From: Bradyrhizobium sp. CCGB01
GTDB taxonomy: Bacteria; Pseudomonadota; Alphaproteobacteria; Rhizobiales; Xanthobacteraceae
Direction of reading: 5' to 3'
Assembly: GCF_024199795.1 (NCBI RefSeq)
Contig: NZ_JANADK010000001.1
Coordinates: 6,510,001-6,574,000, forward strand
DNA: 64,000 nt
The translations under genes and the position numbers were made by a program. The first letter of the stretch is position 1; each line of letters begins with the position of its first letter. Under the pieces are notes generated by a model. The model saw only the letters and a program-made list of their open reading frames with translations. It made no database searches and was not told where the DNA came from. Below are positions 19,301 to 27,097 of the stretch, one piece after another.

Positions 19301-19652
19301 CGCTCATCGCAGTGAAGCCGCTGAGGTCGGCAAACAGCACGGTGATGGTGCGGCGGTTCGCCTCGCTGTCGATCTTATCCGACCGAGGTCGAAATGCGGC
19401 TTCGACCTCGGCCGCCGGCACGAGCGGCGGAGAGGAGGACCGGATCGGAATCGCCGTCGGGCTCGTCCGCGCCGATCCCTGCCCGCTGGCTGCGGGGACC
19501 TCACAGACGAGGACGCCGCATTTCGGGCAATAGGCGAAATCCGGCGCGCATGGAAAGCCGCAGCCGGGGCACGCGTTCGGTTGCTTCGTGCCGCACTTCG
19601 GGCAGAAGGCAAAGCCGCTCTGGACCTCGAAACCGCAACCCGAGCACTGCAT
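16329..19652 (-). CDS. Zinc-ribbon / class III cyclase / STAND-type ATPase / TPR protein
   Basis: A 1107-residue multidomain protein. Residues 1-50 are a double zinc ribbon (four CxxC pairs: CSGC, CPKC, CPGC, CPKC). Residues 100-285 are a class III cyclase domain with metal aspartates D109 (FADLSGFT) and D153 (KFIGDALLALF). Residues 300 to about 600 are an AAA/NACHT-like ATPase with Walker A GEAGIGKT at 331-338 and Walker B LLIIVEDLHWAD at 461-472. The remainder is TPR-like helical repeats. The architecture suggests nucleotide- and partner-dependent control of cyclic nucleotide synthesis. It is first in a three-gene minus-strand group with the peroxiredoxin-like protein and a second cyclase. 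Confidence 0.9.
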   Translation of the reverse strand: MQCSGCGFEVQSGFAFCPKCGTKQPNACPGCGFPCAPDFAYCPKCGVLVCEVPAASGQGSARTSPTAIPIRSSSPPLVPAAEVEAAFRPRSDKIDSEANRRTITVLFADLSGFTAMSERLDPEVMQALQNELFEELTEAVQGFGGFVDKFIGDALLALFGAPAAHEDDPERAVRAALDMIGRTARLSERAKAYAGSPLLLHVGINTGHVVAGGLGVGAAKSYSVTGDTVNTAQRLQSMAAPGEVLVGPLTHRLTRHAFSYDSLGEVSLKGKMGSVVVHRLKEPLDTPRAARGLDTLGLNAPLIGRDAELARMIGNLDRACGGAAQLVRLVGEAGIGKTRLVGEFATRIRDEDRFAGVAIRHVACSPLGEQSYGTLAAVLRSAYGIGQKAGAPEAETKVAEALSELGLATDEADRLMPLYLHVLGLGDPNAALRHVEPEQLRRQIFFAIRTVFERRLALSPLLIIVEDLHWADAVSLEALRFLMDRLERTRLMLLFTHRPMLELDQFGSARISHTTLRLPPLGEADGQGLLAAYFGHGWREPPGRLFSRILDRAGGNPLFLEEIIRGLIEAGALERDGAQWRMKSEEAAADIPASIQALLLARLDRLPHQVRRLAQEAAVIGPRFDAAVLGAAATEPARVDAGLELLCDAEIVEEIAGSNSISLRTYRFTQTMLQDVIYQNLLLQRRIELHGRIGAALERLYGNEPERLEDLILLGHHFSLSASKPKGARCLRAAGDRARASYANDDALRFYQQSLAVLSTGSGQEPERLVLYERIADLCRVAGRRSTAEEHYQCALEGYRTAADRIGEARILRKLGQLFWDAGKRIRAETHYADAAELLGGTDAPIEWAHLLQERGRLAFRVGDHVAAARWADEALGFARSVPPDADERARIEAARAIAEALNTKGVALARLGRHQEAVCEVEQSVAAAEAAGLLNVVCRGYTNLGVLYTIVDPARAIEVCRRGLDVAHRIGDLGFMARLLANFAVACCTFTDRCTDEGVPAAEKAIEIDRALDQREHLPVPLIVLGQIHQCHFRPDLAARCYNEAIEVASETGEPQQLFPCYDGLATLNLDRGDMPEAERYFALAHEVCDRHGLDPAGLIVLPFLD

Positions 19653-19954
19653 GGCTCAAGACCTCGCGGAAGCCGCGATGGCGCGATCTGCTGGGCCATA
19701 CCGAATGGGCCCAGGATGTGGGCCAGAATGGCCTCGGCGAGCCAGAAGAGCAAGCGCGCGACCGGTCTACCCCTCCCCGCAACGGGTCGAGCAACTGGGC
19801 AATGCTGCGGATGCACTGGCGCATTGGCACGCCGCGGGCGAGCATGGCGGCATGCGATGGCGTCAATTGACACGCGCATCTCCGGTACTACGCTGCCGAA
19901 CAGAAATGACAAATAAGAAGAGCAGGGAATCGCAGTGACACGCGTCATCGCGTC
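19653..19954. other. Divergent intergenic region
   Basis: Three hundred bases between the divergent cyclase-ATPase and MFS genes. I see no gene. A TTGACA at 19867-19872 could be part of a plus-strand promoter, but no good -10 follows at normal spacing. Confidence 0.4.
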
Positions 19955-21217
19955 GTGAGCGCAGCCGCGCGGCCTTCGGCGCTCGCGCCATTCCGCATCC
20001 GCAACTATCGCTTCCAGTGGCCGTCCGATCTGCTTACCTCCTGGGCGTTCGAGGTCGAGACGCTGGTGCTCGGCTGGTACATCATGGTCGAGACCGGCTC
20101 TGTGCTGCTGCTCACCGTGCTTGCCTCGCTCCAGTTCGTCGGGACGCTGGTCGCGCCGGTGTTCGGCATGATCGGCGACCGCATGGGTCATCGCGATCTC
20201 CTGGTCGTGATGCGTCTTGCCTATACGGTGCTCTCGTCGACCATCATGGTTCTGGCACTGAGCGGTCATTTGTCGCCGCTGAGCGTCATGATCATCGTCG
20301 CAATCATGGGCCTGATCCGCCCCTCGGATCTCGGCGTCCGGGGCGCGTTGCTCGCCGAGATCATGCCGGCCGAGCAACTGGTAGGCGCCATCAGCGTTGC
20401 GCGCACGACCCAGGACAGCGCGCGCATCGCCGGAGCATTGACGGGCGCCGGGCTGTTCGCCGTTCTCGGCATCGGCCTCGTTTATGTGGCGATCGCCTGC
20501 CTCTACTTCGTGGCCGCGCTGCTCATGCTCTGCCTGACCCGGCCGAAACGGTCCGTCATCACGAGCGATCTTCCGGCCAACAGCCACGCCGTTTCGAGAC
20601 TGCTGGGCGATCTGAAGGAAGGGATCGTCTACGCCTGGAACGGCCCGGGAATGCGCGCGGCGTTGTGCGTCGCCTTCCTGGCCAATCTCACCGCCTTCCC
20701 CTTCACCGGCGGATTATTGCCCTACATCGCGCGGGAGATCTTCCAGACCGACCAGACCGGCCTCGGTTATCTCTCGGCGAGCTTCGCCGTCGGCTCGCTG
20801 ATCGGCTCGATCACGCTCAGCCTGGTCAGCGGACTGCGCATTGCCCGGCTTCTCATCGGCGCGACGCTGGCCTGGTACGCCATGCTGCTGGTGTTCGTCG
20901 AGATCAGGACCATGCCCGTGGCAATGGCCTGCCTCGTTCTCGCCGGCATCGCCCAGAGCATGTCGATGATCTCGGCGGCCGTGATCCTGATGCGGACGGC
21001 GAGCGCGCATCTGCGCGGCCGCGTCATGGGCGTCCGCATGATGGTGATCTACGGCCTGCCGATCGGATTGCTGGCGGCCGGCAGCCTGATCGACATCATC
21101 GGCTATTCCGCGACGGGCTCGCTCTACGCCGCCGCCGGCTTCATCGCGATGCTGGCGATCGCGATCCGCTGGCGCGCCGACCTCTGGCCGGTGCACGCGC
21201 CCGCCAACGCGCGCTAG
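19955..21217 (+). CDS. Major facilitator superfamily transporter
   Basis: A 420-residue inner-membrane protein with about twelve hydrophobic segments. The loop 2-3 motif GMIGDRMGHRDLLV is the MFS signature, and the layout resembles the EntS/MFS_3 exporter type. The start is a GTG at 19955. The second half has GYLSASFAVGSLIGSI and a charged RGRVMGVRMMVIYG loop typical of this group. The substrate is unknown. It converges on the Crp/Fnr gene with only 4 bases between ends. Confidence 0.88.
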   Translation: MSAAARPSALAPFRIRNYRFQWPSDLLTSWAFEVETLVLGWYIMVETGSVLLLTVLASLQFVGTLVAPVFGMIGDRMGHRDLLVVMRLAYTVLSSTIMVLALSGHLSPLSVMIIVAIMGLIRPSDLGVRGALLAEIMPAEQLVGAISVARTTQDSARIAGALTGAGLFAVLGIGLVYVAIACLYFVAALLMLCLTRPKRSVITSDLPANSHAVSRLLGDLKEGIVYAWNGPGMRAALCVAFLANLTAFPFTGGLLPYIAREIFQTDQTGLGYLSASFAVGSLIGSITLSLVSGLRIARLLIGATLAWYAMLLVFVEIRTMPVAMACLVLAGIAQSMSMISAAVILMRTASAHLRGRVMGVRMMVIYGLPIGLLAAGSLIDIIGYSATGSLYAAAGFIAMLAIAIRWRADLWPVHAPANAR

Positions 21218-21221
21218 GTGT

Positions 21222-21896
21222 TTAGTCCCCGTACCCGCGCAGCCGCTCGACATCGAGGATGGTGACGCCGCCATATTCGAGCCGCAGCAGCCCCTCCTTC
21301 TCCAGCCGGTTCAGCGCGCGGTTGGCGTTCTGGCGGGACATGCCGGAGAGCGCCCCGATCTCCTCCTGGGTGATTTCCAGGTGCGCGGTCGATTCCGGAT
21401 AGAGGATCGGGTTGAACAGCGAGGCGATGCTGCGCGCGAGGCGCGCGGTGGCATCCAGCGTGCGGTTGACCTCGAGCATGCCGATGAACTGGCCGAGCCG
21501 CTCGTTGAGCTGGCGCACCAGGAAGCGGTTGAAGCCGACGCTGTTCTCGAACAGCCACATGAAGGCGCTCCGCTCCATCAGCGCGATGCGGCTGTTGCGC
21601 AGCGCGACCACGTCGTAGCGGCGCGGCTCGTTCTTGAGCACGCTGCCCTCGCCGAACCAGGCCCCGGCCGTGAGCCCCGCAAGGCTCGTCTCCTTGCCGT
21701 CACGCGAGACCCCGCCCATCCGCGCCAAGCCGCTCACCATGCCCGCCCAATAGCCGAACATATCGCCGCGCATAAACACCGTCTCGCCGGTGCCGTAAGA
21801 CCGTTCCGTGATCCCGGCACGAGCGACCTCGATCTCCGCTTCCGTGAGCTCGCGCGACCATGCGGCGACGCGCTTCAGTTGATCCTCTGAAATCAT
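21222..21896 (-). CDS. Crp/Fnr-family transcriptional regulator
   Basis: A 224-residue regulator with an N-terminal cyclic-nucleotide-binding-type beta barrel (YGTGETVFMRGDMFGYWAGM; GAWFGEGSVLKNE) and a C-terminal winged helix (LEITQEEIGALSGMSRQNAN then RALNRLEKEGLLRLEYGGV). The serine/arginine-rich recognition helix is typical. No N-terminal Fnr cysteines are seen, so oxygen sensing by an iron-sulfur cluster is unlikely. Start taken at 21896; an in-frame ATG at 21971 would add 25 residues. It is divergent from the second Liv cluster and may control it, by position only. Confidence 0.87.
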   Translation of the reverse strand: MISEDQLKRVAAWSRELTEAEIEVARAGITERSYGTGETVFMRGDMFGYWAGMVSGLARMGGVSRDGKETSLAGLTAGAWFGEGSVLKNEPRRYDVVALRNSRIALMERSAFMWLFENSVGFNRFLVRQLNERLGQFIGMLEVNRTLDATARLARSIASLFNPILYPESTAHLEITQEEIGALSGMSRQNANRALNRLEKEGLLRLEYGGVTILDVERLRGYGD

Positions 21897-22233
21897 GATC
21901 CCGAAGCCAGCCGCACCGTTCCGCCACCCAATCTCTCTGTTGCACTGCAACAAGATCGCTTCGGCCACCATCCGACGAAAGATGAAGGCCGCTCCCGCCC
22001 GAAAAACTTTGTCGCAGAATTGTCAGGCCGGAGACATTTCAAAATAGCGCTTTCCCCTATTGAGGGCCACCTTGGGCGATGCGGCTTTTGATCCCGATCG
22101 GGAGCAAGAGCGGCGCGGCTCCGGTGGAGACCATCTGCTGCATGGCCTCACCGGCACGGCCGTACTAGGATTGCCCGAGAGGAACGGACGAAGAGCGCCG
22201 CTGAATGCGCCATCACCGGGAGGGATTTGTTTG

Positions 22234-23055
22234 GTGGCTACCAGTCTCGAAGTGCGCGGCGTGTCCTTGCGATTCGGCGGCGTCCGTGCGCTGACCGATG
22301 TCAGCTTTGCCATCAATGCGGGCGAGCTGTTCTCGATCATCGGCCCCAACGGCGCGGGCAAGACCTCGATCGTGAATTGCATCTCCGGCCGTTACAAGCC
22401 GACCGAAGGCCAGCTGTTCTACCAGGGCCGCGACATCACGGGGCTGACGCCGAACGCGCGCCCCACGCTCGGCATCGGCCGCACCTTCCAGAATCTGGCG
22501 TTGTTCCACCACATGAGCGTGCTCGACAACATCATGGTCGGGCGCCATCACCTCCTGAAGAACAACTTCCTCACGGGATCCCTGTACTGGCTCACCGGCG
22601 CGCGCAAGGAAGAGCTCGACCACCGCCGCAAGGTCGAGGAGATCATCGACTTCCTCGATCTCCAGTCGGTGCGAAAGGCGCAAGCCGGCACCCTCTCCTA
22701 CGGCCTGCGCAAACGCGTCGAGCTCGCCCGCGCCATGGCGCTGGAGCCCCGCCTCATTCTCCTCGACGAGCCGATGGCCGGCATGAACTTCGAGGAGAAG
22801 GAAGACATGGCCCGCTACATCGTCGACCTCAACGAGGAGTTCGGGATGACGGTGGTGATGATCGAGCACGACATGGGCGTGGTGATGGACATCTCCCACC
22901 GCGTCATGGTGCTCGATTTCGGCCGCAAGATCGCCGAGGGCGATCCGGCCGCCGTGCTCGCCGATCCCCACGTCAGGCGCGCCTATCTCGGCGAGGAAGA
23001 CGAGGTGCTGGTCGATCCGGACGATGCTCCGCCAGCGCAGGAGAGCGCGGCATGA
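22234..23055 (+). CDS. ABC transporter ATP-binding protein (LivG type), second cluster
   Basis: A 273-residue ATPase with Walker A GPNGAGKTSIVNC, signature-like TLSYGLRKRVELARAMAL, Walker B LILLDEPMAGM and a switch region MIEHDMGVVMD. A GGGAGGGA site precedes both a TTG (22231) and a GTG (22234); the GTG gives MATSLEVRGVSLRFGGVRAL. Upstream in-frame sequence to 22060 is poor in family features. Its stop overlaps the next gene's ATG as ATGA, so it is coupled to the acyl-CoA synthetase. Confidence 0.9.
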   Translation: MATSLEVRGVSLRFGGVRALTDVSFAINAGELFSIIGPNGAGKTSIVNCISGRYKPTEGQLFYQGRDITGLTPNARPTLGIGRTFQNLALFHHMSVLDNIMVGRHHLLKNNFLTGSLYWLTGARKEELDHRRKVEEIIDFLDLQSVRKAQAGTLSYGLRKRVELARAMALEPRLILLDEPMAGMNFEEKEDMARYIVDLNEEFGMTVVMIEHDMGVVMDISHRVMVLDFGRKIAEGDPAAVLADPHVRRAYLGEEDEVLVDPDDAPPAQESAA

Positions 23056-24983
23056 TGGATTATGCAGGCCGCGTCGCGCAGGCCGACACCTATCCGAAGA
23101 TGCTCCGGCTCAACGCCAGGGAGCACGGCAACGAGATCGCGCTGCGCGAGAAGGATCTCGGGCTCTGGCGCGTCTTCACCTGGAATGATTACCACACCCG
23201 CGTACGCGACTTTGCGCTCGGCCTGATCGAATTGGGCCTGGGGCGCGAGGACGTCATCGGCATCATCGGCGACAACCGGCCGGACTGGGTCGCGGCGGAA
23301 GTGGCGACCCACGCCATCGGCGGCCTCAGCCTCGGGCTATATCGCGATGTGCTGGACGAGGAAGCCTCCTACCTCCTCAACTATGGCGAGGCGCAGCTCG
23401 TTTTCGCCGAGGACGAAGAGCAGGTCGACAAGCTGCTGGCGCTTGCCGAGCGGGTGCCGCGGCTGAAGCACATCATCTATTCCGATCCGCGCGGGATGCG
23501 GAAATATGACGACCCGCGGCTGATGTCGGCAGAAAAGTTTGCCGAGCTTGGCCGGGCCCGTGCTGCGCGGGAGCCGGACCTTTACGATCGGCTGGTGGAC
23601 GCGACCAGGGGCGAGGATGTCGCGATTCTCTGCACCACGTCGGGCACCACCTCGCACCCGAAGCTTGCCATGCTCGCCGCGGGCCGCGTGCTCGGCCATT
23701 GCGCGACCTATCTCGCCTTCGATCCGAAGGGGCCGGACGACGAATACGTCTCCGTGCTGCCGCTGCCGTGGATCATGGAGCAGGTCTATGTGCTCGGCAA
23801 AGGCCTGCTGTGCCGGATGAAGATCAACTTCGTCGAAGAGCCCGATACGATGATGAACGATCTGCGCGAAATCGCGCCGACGTTCGTGCTGTTCGCGCCG
23901 CGCGTCTGGGAATCCATCGCCGCCGACGTCCGCGCCAAGGTGATGGACGCAACGCCCTTCAAGCAGCGCCTGTTCGACATCGGCATGAAAAGTGGCCTCG
24001 CCGCGCTTGCAGACGGCAAACGTTCGGGCTTTGCCGACGCGATCCTGTTCCGCGCGCTGCGCGACCGTCTCGGCTTTACCCGCCTGCGTTCGGCCGCGAC
24101 CGGCGGCGCGGCACTCGGCCCCGAGACCTTCAAGTTCTTCCAGGCCATGGGCGTGCCGCTGCGCACGCTCTACGGCCAGACGGAATTGCTCGGAGCCTAC
24201 ACGCTGCATCCCGAGGGCAAGGTCGACCCCGACACGACAGGCGTGCCGATGGCCGACAGCGTCGAGATCCGCATCGACAATGCCGACGTCCATGGCGTCG
24301 GGGAGATCGTGGTGCGGCATCCCAACATGTTCCTCGGCTACTACAAGAACCCCGAGGCAAGCGTTGCCGACATCAAGGACGGCTGGATGCTGTCGGGCGA
24401 CGCCGGCTACTTCAACGACAACAGGCAACTCGTCGTCATCGACCGCATCAAGGATCTCGCCGAGACCTCGCGCGGCGAGCGCTTCTCGCCGCAGTTCATC
24501 GAGAACAAGCTGAAATTCTCGCCGTATATCGCCGAGGCCGTGGTGCTGGGCGCCGGCCGCGACGCGCTCGCGGCGATGATCTGCATCCGCTACTCCATCA
24601 TCTCGAAATGGGCGGAGAAGAGCCGGCTCTCGTTCACGACCTACAGCGACCTCGCCTCGCGGCCGGAGGTCTACACGCTGCTCCAGAAGGAGGTCGAGAT
24701 CGTCAACGCCACGCTGCCGCCGGCCCAGCGCATCTCGCGCTTCCTGCTGCTCTACAAGGAGCTCGACGCCGACGACGGCGAGCTCACCCGCACCCGAAAG
24801 GTACGCCGCGGCGTCATCAACGAGAAATACGAAGGCATCATCGACGCGATCTACCGCGGCGATGCCGACATCCCCGTCGACACCGTGATCCGCTTCCAGG
24901 ACGGCACCACGCAGCGCGTACGAACGACGCTGCGCGTGGTGGATCTCGGCGGACACGGCCACATGGCGGAGGCTGCGGAGTGA
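23052..24983 (+). CDS. Long-chain-type acyl-CoA synthetase (AMP-forming)
   Basis: A 643-residue AMP-binding-superfamily enzyme that would activate a carboxylic acid with ATP and CoA. The start ATG overlaps the previous stop. The ATP-binding P-loop reads CTTSGTTSHPKLAML instead of the usual TSGTTGxPKG, with Ser-His where Gly is expected. Later motifs are normal: YGQTELLGAYT, WMLSGDAGYFNDNRQLVVID and RIKDLAETSRGERFSPQFIE. Its place between LivG and LivH genes suggests that the imported substrate is an acid trapped as a CoA thioester. The ligand class (fatty, aromatic or other) cannot be read from the sequence. Confidence 0.9.
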   Translation: MMDYAGRVAQADTYPKMLRLNAREHGNEIALREKDLGLWRVFTWNDYHTRVRDFALGLIELGLGREDVIGIIGDNRPDWVAAEVATHAIGGLSLGLYRDVLDEEASYLLNYGEAQLVFAEDEEQVDKLLALAERVPRLKHIIYSDPRGMRKYDDPRLMSAEKFAELGRARAAREPDLYDRLVDATRGEDVAILCTTSGTTSHPKLAMLAAGRVLGHCATYLAFDPKGPDDEYVSVLPLPWIMEQVYVLGKGLLCRMKINFVEEPDTMMNDLREIAPTFVLFAPRVWESIAADVRAKVMDATPFKQRLFDIGMKSGLAALADGKRSGFADAILFRALRDRLGFTRLRSAATGGAALGPETFKFFQAMGVPLRTLYGQTELLGAYTLHPEGKVDPDTTGVPMADSVEIRIDNADVHGVGEIVVRHPNMFLGYYKNPEASVADIKDGWMLSGDAGYFNDNRQLVVIDRIKDLAETSRGERFSPQFIENKLKFSPYIAEAVVLGAGRDALAAMICIRYSIISKWAEKSRLSFTTYSDLASRPEVYTLLQKEVEIVNATLPPAQRISRFLLLYKELDADDGELTRTRKVRRGVINEKYEGIIDAIYRGDADIPVDTVIRFQDGTTQRVRTTLRVVDLGGHGHMAEAAE

Positions 24984-25021
24984 ACTTTCAGTCAGCCACG
25001 AGCGCGATGCGCGTTGCTGTG

Positions 25022-25044
25022 CCCTCTCCCCTTCTGGGAGAGGG
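25022..25044. repeat. Short hairpin repeat in operon gap
   Basis: CCCTCTCCC and GGGAGAGGG, nine-base perfect arms around CTTCT, in the 97-base gap between the acyl-CoA synthetase and LivH genes. It is a common rhizobial hairpin motif and could stabilise or attenuate the operon mRNA. Confidence 0.7.
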
Positions 25045-25080
25045 GAAGAGCGCGCCGGATTTGTCAGCGAGCACAACTGC

Positions 25081-25974
25081 ATGAACACCGCCTTCCTCAT
25101 CCAGCTCCTGGTCAACGGCCTCGTGGTCGGCACGCTTTATGGCGTGGTCGCGATGTCGTTCGTGCTGATCTACAAGGCGACGCAGGTCGTCAACTTCGCG
25201 CAAGGCGAGCTGCTGCTGGTCGGCGCCTGGGTGTGCTGGGCGCTGCTTGCGAAATACCAGGTGCCGTTCTGGATCGGCATGCCGATGACGCTGGTATTCA
25301 TGTTCGTATTCGGCATCGCGATCCAGGTACTGATCCTGCGGCCGATGATCGGCGAACCCATCATCTCGGTGATCATGGTGACGATCGGCCTCTCGACCGT
25401 GCTCCAGGCCACGCTGAAATGGATGTTCGGCGTCAACCCGCAGCCGTTCCCGCGCGTGTTCGAGAGCCAGTCGGTCAGCCTGCTCGGCCTCCAGATCCAG
25501 ACCGTCTATGTCATGAGCCTCGTGGTCTCGGTCGCGATGATGATCGGCATGGCCTGGTTCTTCCGCGCCTCGAAATACGGCCTTGCGATGCGCGCCACCG
25601 CGTTCAACCAGCAGGTCGCGCAATCGCTCGGCATTTCCGTGAAAAGCGTGTTCGCGATGGCCTGGGCGATCTCGGCGACGGTGTCGGCGGTCGCGGGTGT
25701 CGTGGTCGCCGTCGTGAACGGCGTGTCGTCTGGCCTTGCCGCCTACGGCATCAAGGTGTTCCCGGCGGCGATCCTCGGCGGGCTCGATTCCGTCGGCGGC
25801 GCGGTGCTCGGCGGCATCATCATCGGCCTGCTCGAGAACATCGCGCAATATGTCGACAGCGAGTATCTGCACTGGGGCAATCTCTACGAGATCGCGCCGT
25901 TCTACGTCCTCATCATCGTGCTCATGATCAAGCCCTACGGCCTGTTCGGCACCCACGACATCGAGCGGATCTGA
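25081..25974 (+). CDS. ABC transporter permease (LivH type), second cluster
   Basis: A 297-residue inner-membrane permease (MNTAFLIQLLVNGLVVGTLY) with the LivH-type TQVVNFAQGELLLVGAWVCW region and repeated hydrophobic spans ending PYGLFGTHDIERI. It is followed after 3 bases by the LivM-type gene. It pairs with that protein to form the channel of the second uptake system. Confidence 0.92.
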   Translation: MNTAFLIQLLVNGLVVGTLYGVVAMSFVLIYKATQVVNFAQGELLLVGAWVCWALLAKYQVPFWIGMPMTLVFMFVFGIAIQVLILRPMIGEPIISVIMVTIGLSTVLQATLKWMFGVNPQPFPRVFESQSVSLLGLQIQTVYVMSLVVSVAMMIGMAWFFRASKYGLAMRATAFNQQVAQSLGISVKSVFAMAWAISATVSAVAGVVVAVVNGVSSGLAAYGIKVFPAAILGGLDSVGGAVLGGIIIGLLENIAQYVDSEYLHWGNLYEIAPFYVLIIVLMIKPYGLFGTHDIERI

Positions 25975-25977
25975 CCC

Positions 25978-27051
25978 ATGGCCGGCCCTGCCCTCATCCC
26001 CGCTGGTGATTTCCGCACCTCTTACGCAGCGGACACCACGATCTTCCCGACCACGACCAGCCGCAACTTTGCGATCATCGGCGTGCTGCTGCTCTGCCTC
26101 GTGCCGCAATTCCTCGGCGGGTACTGGCTCAGCATCCTGATCCAGATCGGCATCTTCTCGATCGCGGCGCTCGGCCTCAACATCCTGGTCGGCTTCACCG
26201 GCCAGATCTCGATCGGCCACGCCGCCTTCTTCCTGCTGGGTGCCTTCACCTCGGCCTACATCTCCAACAACGCCCCGATCCCGGTGTTCTTCGCGATCCC
26301 GCTCGCGGGCGTCGTCACCGCGCTGGTCGGGCTGATCTTCGGCATCCCGGCGGCGCGGTTGAAGGGCCTCTACCTCGTCATCGCAACCCTGGCGGCGCAA
26401 TACATCCTGCTCGACTTCTTCTCCCGCGCGGAGTGGTTCACCGGCGGCTCGGTGCCGGCCAGCGCCAACCCGTTCTCGATCTTCGGCTTCACCCTGCGCG
26501 GCGACAGGCAATATTTCTACGTCGTTCTGGCCTATGTGGTCGCGAGCTACATCCTCGTCACCAATCTGATGCGCACGCGCGACGGCCGCGCGCTGGTGGC
26601 GATCCGCGACCATTATCTCTCCGCCGAGATCATGGGCATCAACCTCACCAAATACCGCACGCTGTCGTTCGGCCTCGCCGCCTTCTTCGCCGGGATCGCC
26701 GGCGCGCTCTATGCGCACTACCAGCTGGTGGTCTCGCAGGAAGGCTTCGGCATCGAGCGCTCGATCCTGTTCCTCGCCATGATCATCATCGGCGGCACCG
26801 GCTCGATCATGGGCACGCTGATGGGCACCGCCTTCGTGGTGCTGCTGCCCGAGACGATGGAATTCATCAGCCTCCACCTGAAGGGCGGCGCGATCGACAA
26901 GGCGCTGTCCCTCAACACCAACATCACCTTCCTGCGCGAGATCGCGATCGGAGTGATCATCATCGCGTTCCTGATGTTCGAGCCGGACGGGCTCGCCCAT
27001 CGCTGGCGGCAGATCAAGGCGTACTGGAAACTCTACCCGTTCTCGCACTGA
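25978..27051 (+). CDS. ABC transporter permease (LivM type), second cluster
   Basis: A 357-residue permease with a hydrophilic N-terminal leader of about 30 residues, then LivM features (GLNILVGFTGQISIGHAAFF; FFAGIAGALYAHYQLVVSQE). The C-terminus ends MFEPDGLAHRWRQIKAYWKL. ATG at 25978, 3 bases after the LivH stop. Same operon as its neighbours. Confidence 0.92.
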   Translation: MAGPALIPAGDFRTSYAADTTIFPTTTSRNFAIIGVLLLCLVPQFLGGYWLSILIQIGIFSIAALGLNILVGFTGQISIGHAAFFLLGAFTSAYISNNAPIPVFFAIPLAGVVTALVGLIFGIPAARLKGLYLVIATLAAQYILLDFFSRAEWFTGGSVPASANPFSIFGFTLRGDRQYFYVVLAYVVASYILVTNLMRTRDGRALVAIRDHYLSAEIMGINLTKYRTLSFGLAAFFAGIAGALYAHYQLVVSQEGFGIERSILFLAMIIIGGTGSIMGTLMGTAFVVLLPETMEFISLHLKGGAIDKALSLNTNITFLREIAIGVIIIAFLMFEPDGLAHRWRQIKAYWKLYPFSH

Positions 27052-27097
27052 GCGCGGGCAACTCTCGAACCAACAAATAAACAGGAGGAGGCAACCA

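Noticed and set aside
19867..19895. Promoter for the MFS gene based on TTGACA at 19867
   Set aside because: No acceptable -10 at 15-19 bases, so it is mentioned only as a note and not called.
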